Positions 61,487 through 64,000 of a stretch of 64,000 nt of DNA are shown piece by piece (the first letter of the stretch is position 1; every line of letters starts with the position of its first letter). The stretch spans positions 248,001 to 312,000 of the forward strand of contig NZ_JAMSCK010000002.1 of the NCBI RefSeq assembly GCF_023805255.1, given 5' to 3'. The notes below the pieces were generated by a model that did not search any database, had not been told where the DNA came from, and worked only from the letters and a program-made list of their open reading frames with translations. The translations under genes and the position numbers were made by a program. The stretch is from Gramella jeungdoensis (GTDB lineage Bacteria > Bacteroidota > Bacteroidia > Flavobacteriales > Flavobacteriaceae).

Positions 61487-61813
61487 ATGATTTTGATCGT
61501 GAACAAAAGGCTGCTTTCGGGCAGATTCAAGGGCCTTAGTTTATGGCCCTTTGTTTTCCTTGAGAGCAAAAAGCTAAAAAAGGATAAATACTTCTTAAAT
61601 CACGAACGAATTCACCTTAGACAACAGCTGGAATTGCTGGTTATTTTCTTCTATGTATGGTATGCCATTGAATTTTTTGTAAGGTATCTTTACTGCCGTG
61701 AGGGAATGCTGGCTTACCGGAACATTAGTTTTGAAAGGGAAGCCTATCGCCGCGAGAACGATCTCAATTATTTGAAAAATCGACCTTTCTGGGCTTTTAG
61801 AAAATATCTTTAG
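61487..61813 (+). CDS. Small membrane protein with an HExxH metallopeptidase-like motif
   Basis: Protein of 108 residues, not recognised as a named family. Basic N-terminus, the motif NHERIHLRQ (His39, Glu40, His43), a strongly hydrophobic helix (about 49-69) and a C-terminal SFEREAYRREN block, in which Glu83 or Glu85 could be a third metal ligand. The layout matches a minimal gluzincin-like fold spread across one helix. It is too small for a complete classical protease, so catalysis is uncertain. Divergent from the DUF5522 gene with an 18-base gap between starts (61469/61487 region). Confidence 0.65.
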   Translation: MILIVNKRLLSGRFKGLSLWPFVFLESKKLKKDKYFLNHERIHLRQQLELLVIFFYVWYAIEFFVRYLYCREGMLAYRNISFEREAYRRENDLNYLKNRPFWAFRKYL

Positions 61814-61976
61814 AGTTAGATATCCCATATATTCGTCAAGCTGAACTTGTTTAACTTTGTTGAATCTTCGATTTCAGCTTCTAATAGATCCTGATACAAT
61901 TACGATAGTTATCTGAACAGGATAACGATTTTTATTTTCATTATTTATTCTGAATGAGTTGAAGTAGTTTTGCAAC

Positions 61977-62906
61977 ATGCAGGACTTTTTTGATAGCCAG
62001 TTTTCACAAAATATTCCGAACGAATTTATTAAAGAATTCCCGGGAGGTATTGAACTTTGGATCAAAAGAGAAGACCTGCTACATTCCGAAGTGTCCGGGA
62101 ATAAATTCAGGAAACTCAAATATAACCTTATTGCCGCCAGGGATCAGAATTATAATACTCTACTGACTTTTGGAGGTGCTCATTCCAATCATATTGCGGC
62201 TGCAGCGGCAGCCGGTAAGAAATTTGGCTTTAAGAGCATTGGCGTAATTCGTGGTGATGAGCTGGAGAAAAATCAGGAAATATGGAGTCCTACACTTAAA
62301 TATGCGAGTTCCTGCTCAATGAAATTCCATTTTGTGAGTAGGGAGGAATATCGGCAAAAAGATTCAGCCGATTTTATTAATACACTTCGGGACAGCTTTG
62401 GTGAATTTTATTTATTGCCGGAAGGAGGTACAAACAATCTGGCTATCAAAGGCTGTGAGGAGATACTAACTGAAAATGATAAAGAATTCGATTTTATATG
62501 TTCATCGGTTGGCACTGGGGGCACTTTGGCCGGACTTATCAATTCTTCGGAAGCCCATCAAAGAGTATTAGGTTTTTCATCCCTGAATTCTGATCATCTG
62601 CAAGATGAGGTTAAAGAACTGGTGACTAAAAGCAACTGGGAAATTATACTAAACTATCATTTTGGAGGTTATGCTAGAGTGAATGCAGCTCTTATAGAGT
62701 TTATGAATGAATTCCATAAAAAATATAAGATCAAACTCGATCCCGTCTACACAGGGAAATTAGTTTTTGGTATTTTTGAACTCGTAAAGAAGGGCTATTT
62801 TCCTGAAAATTCTAAAATCCTGGCTATTCACACGGGAGGTTTGCAGGGAATTGAAGGAATGAATAGTTTTCTGAAAAAGAAAGATCTGCCGCAAATAATT
62901 TATTGA
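61977..62906 (+). CDS. ACC deaminase/D-cysteine desulfhydrase family enzyme
   Basis: PLP-dependent fold-type II enzyme of 309 residues. The lysine for PLP lies in SGNKFRKLKYN, with TFGGAHSNHIAAAA just after and the phosphate-binding glycine loop in SSVGTGGTLAGL. Homologues act on D-cysteine or on 1-aminocyclopropane-1-carboxylate; the two activities cannot be separated here. TAGTTTTG (61965-61972) ends only four bases before the ATG, so the mRNA may be leaderless. The next gene starts one base after the stop. Confidence 0.9.
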   Translation: MQDFFDSQFSQNIPNEFIKEFPGGIELWIKREDLLHSEVSGNKFRKLKYNLIAARDQNYNTLLTFGGAHSNHIAAAAAAGKKFGFKSIGVIRGDELEKNQEIWSPTLKYASSCSMKFHFVSREEYRQKDSADFINTLRDSFGEFYLLPEGGTNNLAIKGCEEILTENDKEFDFICSSVGTGGTLAGLINSSEAHQRVLGFSSLNSDHLQDEVKELVTKSNWEIILNYHFGGYARVNAALIEFMNEFHKKYKIKLDPVYTGKLVFGIFELVKKGYFPENSKILAIHTGGLQGIEGMNSFLKKKDLPQIIY

Positions 62907-62907
62907 T

Positions 62908-63714
62908 ATGAGATTCAGCCGAATTTTGTCCTTACTATTGATTAGCGTTTTTGTAGTTTCCTGTGGTAGCAGGAAGAAGGTGGTAACCACTAAAAAGGAA
63001 GAATCCCATAGTGAATCCAGGGAAAAAAGGGTTGAAGTTTCTTCTTCTGAAAATAATAGAGAAGCAGCACCGGTGAGAAATTCATACAATTACACGGTAG
63101 AAAGTTATATAGCAGAGTTTGCTCCCATAGCCCAGGAAGAAATGAAATTATATCGTATTCCTGCGAGTATCACCCTGGCTCAGGGAATCCTTGAGTCTGG
63201 AGCCGGTCGGGGGGATCTTACCAGAAGGGCTAATAATCACTTCGGAATAAAATGTCATGACTGGGAAGGAGAAAGGGTTTATCATGATGATGATCTTCGT
63301 GGAGAATGTTTCAGAAAGTATAAAAAAGCTAAATATTCTTACCGGGACCATTCGCTTTTTCTGGCGAATAGGGGCAGGTATGCATCATTGTTCGAGCTGG
63401 ATCCTGATGATTATCGCGGTTGGGCAAAAGGATTGAGAAAGGCCGGATATGCTACTGATAGGAGATATCCTGATAAACTTATAGATCTTATTGAAAGATA
63501 TGAATTGTATCGTTATGATTCAGAAATCCTTGGGAAAGCTTCCCGGGTTTATACTTCGATACCCCAAGAGAATTCCGATAGCTACGTTGTGAGAAAAGGG
63601 GATACTTTATATTCTATTGCAAAGCGATATAATACCACAGTAGAAGAGATAAAACGAAATAACGACCTGGTGAGTAATAATATTTCCATAGGTCAGGTTT
63701 TAAATATAAAATAA
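62908..63714 (+). CDS. Glucosaminidase-domain (FlgJ-like) lipoprotein with LysM
   Basis: Envelope hydrolase of 268 residues. Lipobox VVSC (Cys19); a low-complexity Lys/Glu/Ser linker; a glucosaminidase domain (about 60-200) with ITLAQGILESGAGRGDL containing the likely catalytic Glu, NNHFGIKCHDW, and the YRDHSLFL block; and one C-terminal LysM repeat (YVVRKGDTLYSIAKRYN) that binds peptidoglycan. Likely cleaves glycan strands during growth or separation. It may be co-transcribed with the PLP enzyme, though their functions seem unrelated. Confidence 0.93.
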   Translation: MRFSRILSLLLISVFVVSCGSRKKVVTTKKEESHSESREKRVEVSSSENNREAAPVRNSYNYTVESYIAEFAPIAQEEMKLYRIPASITLAQGILESGAGRGDLTRRANNHFGIKCHDWEGERVYHDDDLRGECFRKYKKAKYSYRDHSLFLANRGRYASLFELDPDDYRGWAKGLRKAGYATDRRYPDKLIDLIERYELYRYDSEILGKASRVYTSIPQENSDSYVVRKGDTLYSIAKRYNTTVEEIKRNNDLVSNNISIGQVLNIK

Positions 63715-63715
63715 A

Positions 63716-63779
63716 CGTCATTCTGAACTTGTTTCAGAATCTTACTTTAAAAAGACCCTGAACCAAGTTCAGGGTGACG
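63716..63779. repeat. Imperfect inverted repeat in the intergenic region before hemL
   Basis: Arms CGTCATTCTGAACTTGTTTC (from 63716) and the reverse complement of the stretch ending at 63779 (CGTCACCCTGAACTTGGTTC) differ at few positions, and both continue to a TCTT-type end. The element fills most of the 85 bases between the LysM gene and hemL. It resembles a widespread CATTCTGAACTTG-type repeat I recall in Bacteroidota; it could also act as a terminator since no T tract terminator is seen. Confidence 0.7.
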
Positions 63780-63799
63780 GAAAAAAGTAAAAGATATTT

Positions 63800-64000
63800 A
63801 TGATTTATAAAAGAAGCAGTCAGTTATTTTCAGAGGCAAAAAAAGTAATTCCGGGAGGAGTAAATTCGCCGGTAAGAGCCTTTAAGGCGGTTGGTGGAGA
63901 GCCAATTTTTGTAGAGAGAGCCGAAGGAGCTTATATGTATGATGAGGATGGAAATAAACTGATAGACTACATTAATTCCTGGGGGCCGCTTATTCTGGGA
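63800..64000 (+). CDS. hemL: Glutamate-1-semialdehyde 2,1-aminomutase (3' end outside window)
   Basis: First 67 codons only. [44 protein letters not shown] and the trailing LILG match the N-terminus of GSA aminomutase, a PLP enzyme of the C5 pathway to 5-aminolevulinate for heme. The PLP lysine lies beyond the window. The ATG at 63800 follows the inverted repeat with no obvious own promoter. Confidence 0.93.
   Translation, partial: MIYKRSSQLFSEAKKVIPGGVNSPVRAFKAVGGEPIFVERAEGAYMYDEDGNKLIDYINSWGPLILG

Noticed and set aside
1-64000. tRNA, rRNA, known riboswitches, insertion sequences, replication origin
   Set aside because: I looked for conserved tRNA arms, rRNA signatures, common riboswitch cores upstream of metabolic genes, transposase genes and DnaA-box clusters, and saw none; a covariance-model scan would be the decisive test.

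Overview
The window looks like chromosomal core of a marine-type Flavobacteriaceae bacterium (Bacteroidota; Gramella/Christiangramia-like is a guess from gene content only). The evidence is the type IX secretion and gliding genes (sprA, a remB-like gene, PorP/SprF, a DUF6089/PorG-like gene), near-absent Shine-Dalgarno sites, promoters of the Bacteroidota form (TTG, about 19 bases, TAnnTTTG), AT-rich intergenic DNA and many TTG or ATG starts with very short leaders. There are no rRNA or tRNA genes, no insertion sequence, no prophage and no CRISPR array. Coding density is very high.

Layout. 1-11579: 3' part of sprA, gcvH, a VanZ-like gene, two tandem tonB-type genes and the remB-like gene. 11616-16914: terminal-oxidase block (ctaB, two subunit III genes, subunit IV, a cysteine-free Sco-like protein, a canonical Sco, a DUF420 membrane protein and a small CxxC membrane protein). 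17041-24169: six-gene ABC/adaptor/TolC efflux operon, followed closely by tsaB. 24853-30280: MscS channel, YyaL/DUF255 protein and a PiT phosphate transporter with a PhoU-like tail. 30418-40414: mostly minus-strand envelope block (nifU-type, murI, two OmpH/Skp chaperones, bamA, uppS, PorG-like, nadK, CBS protein) with one plus-strand PorP/SprF gene. 40503-48828: pdxJ, an alpha/beta hydrolase, FadL-type porin with an SGNH lipoprotein, a small four-helix membrane protein, tig, clpP, clpX. 49034-52167: minus-strand operon M23 peptidase, MerR, LemA and two TPM proteins. 52299-56846: alaS, GSCFA protein, an intergenic RNA candidate and a DUF4230 protein. 56836-61469: large aromatic amino acid hydroxylase, DUF4136 lipoprotein, hutU and a tiny cysteine-rich protein. 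61487-64000: mini HExxH protein, ACC deaminase family enzyme, glucosaminidase/LysM lipoprotein and the start of hemL.

How it fits together. Much of the window serves the outer envelope: SprA is the type IX translocon, BamA and the Skp-like chaperones build barrel proteins, UppS and MurI feed cell-wall synthesis, and RemB, PorP and the PorG-like protein belong to gliding and type IX secretion. A second theme is aerobic respiration, with heme O synthesis, oxidase subunits and copper delivery in one block. Protein quality control is the third theme (tig-clpP-clpX).

Most notable beyond routine annotation: (1) the 55911-56225 gap holds four successive perfect or near-perfect hairpins ending in a strong terminator, a good candidate for an independent structured RNA; (2) the remB-like protein carries near its N-terminus a domain matching the TonB C-terminal domain of the two genes just upstream; (3) a Sco-like protein without any cysteine precedes the canonical Sco; (4) a 108-residue membrane protein carries an HExxH motif; (5) dyad half-sites overlap the likely promoter of the M23-MerR-LemA-TPM operon. 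All functional statements rest on motifs read by eye; no database search was run.
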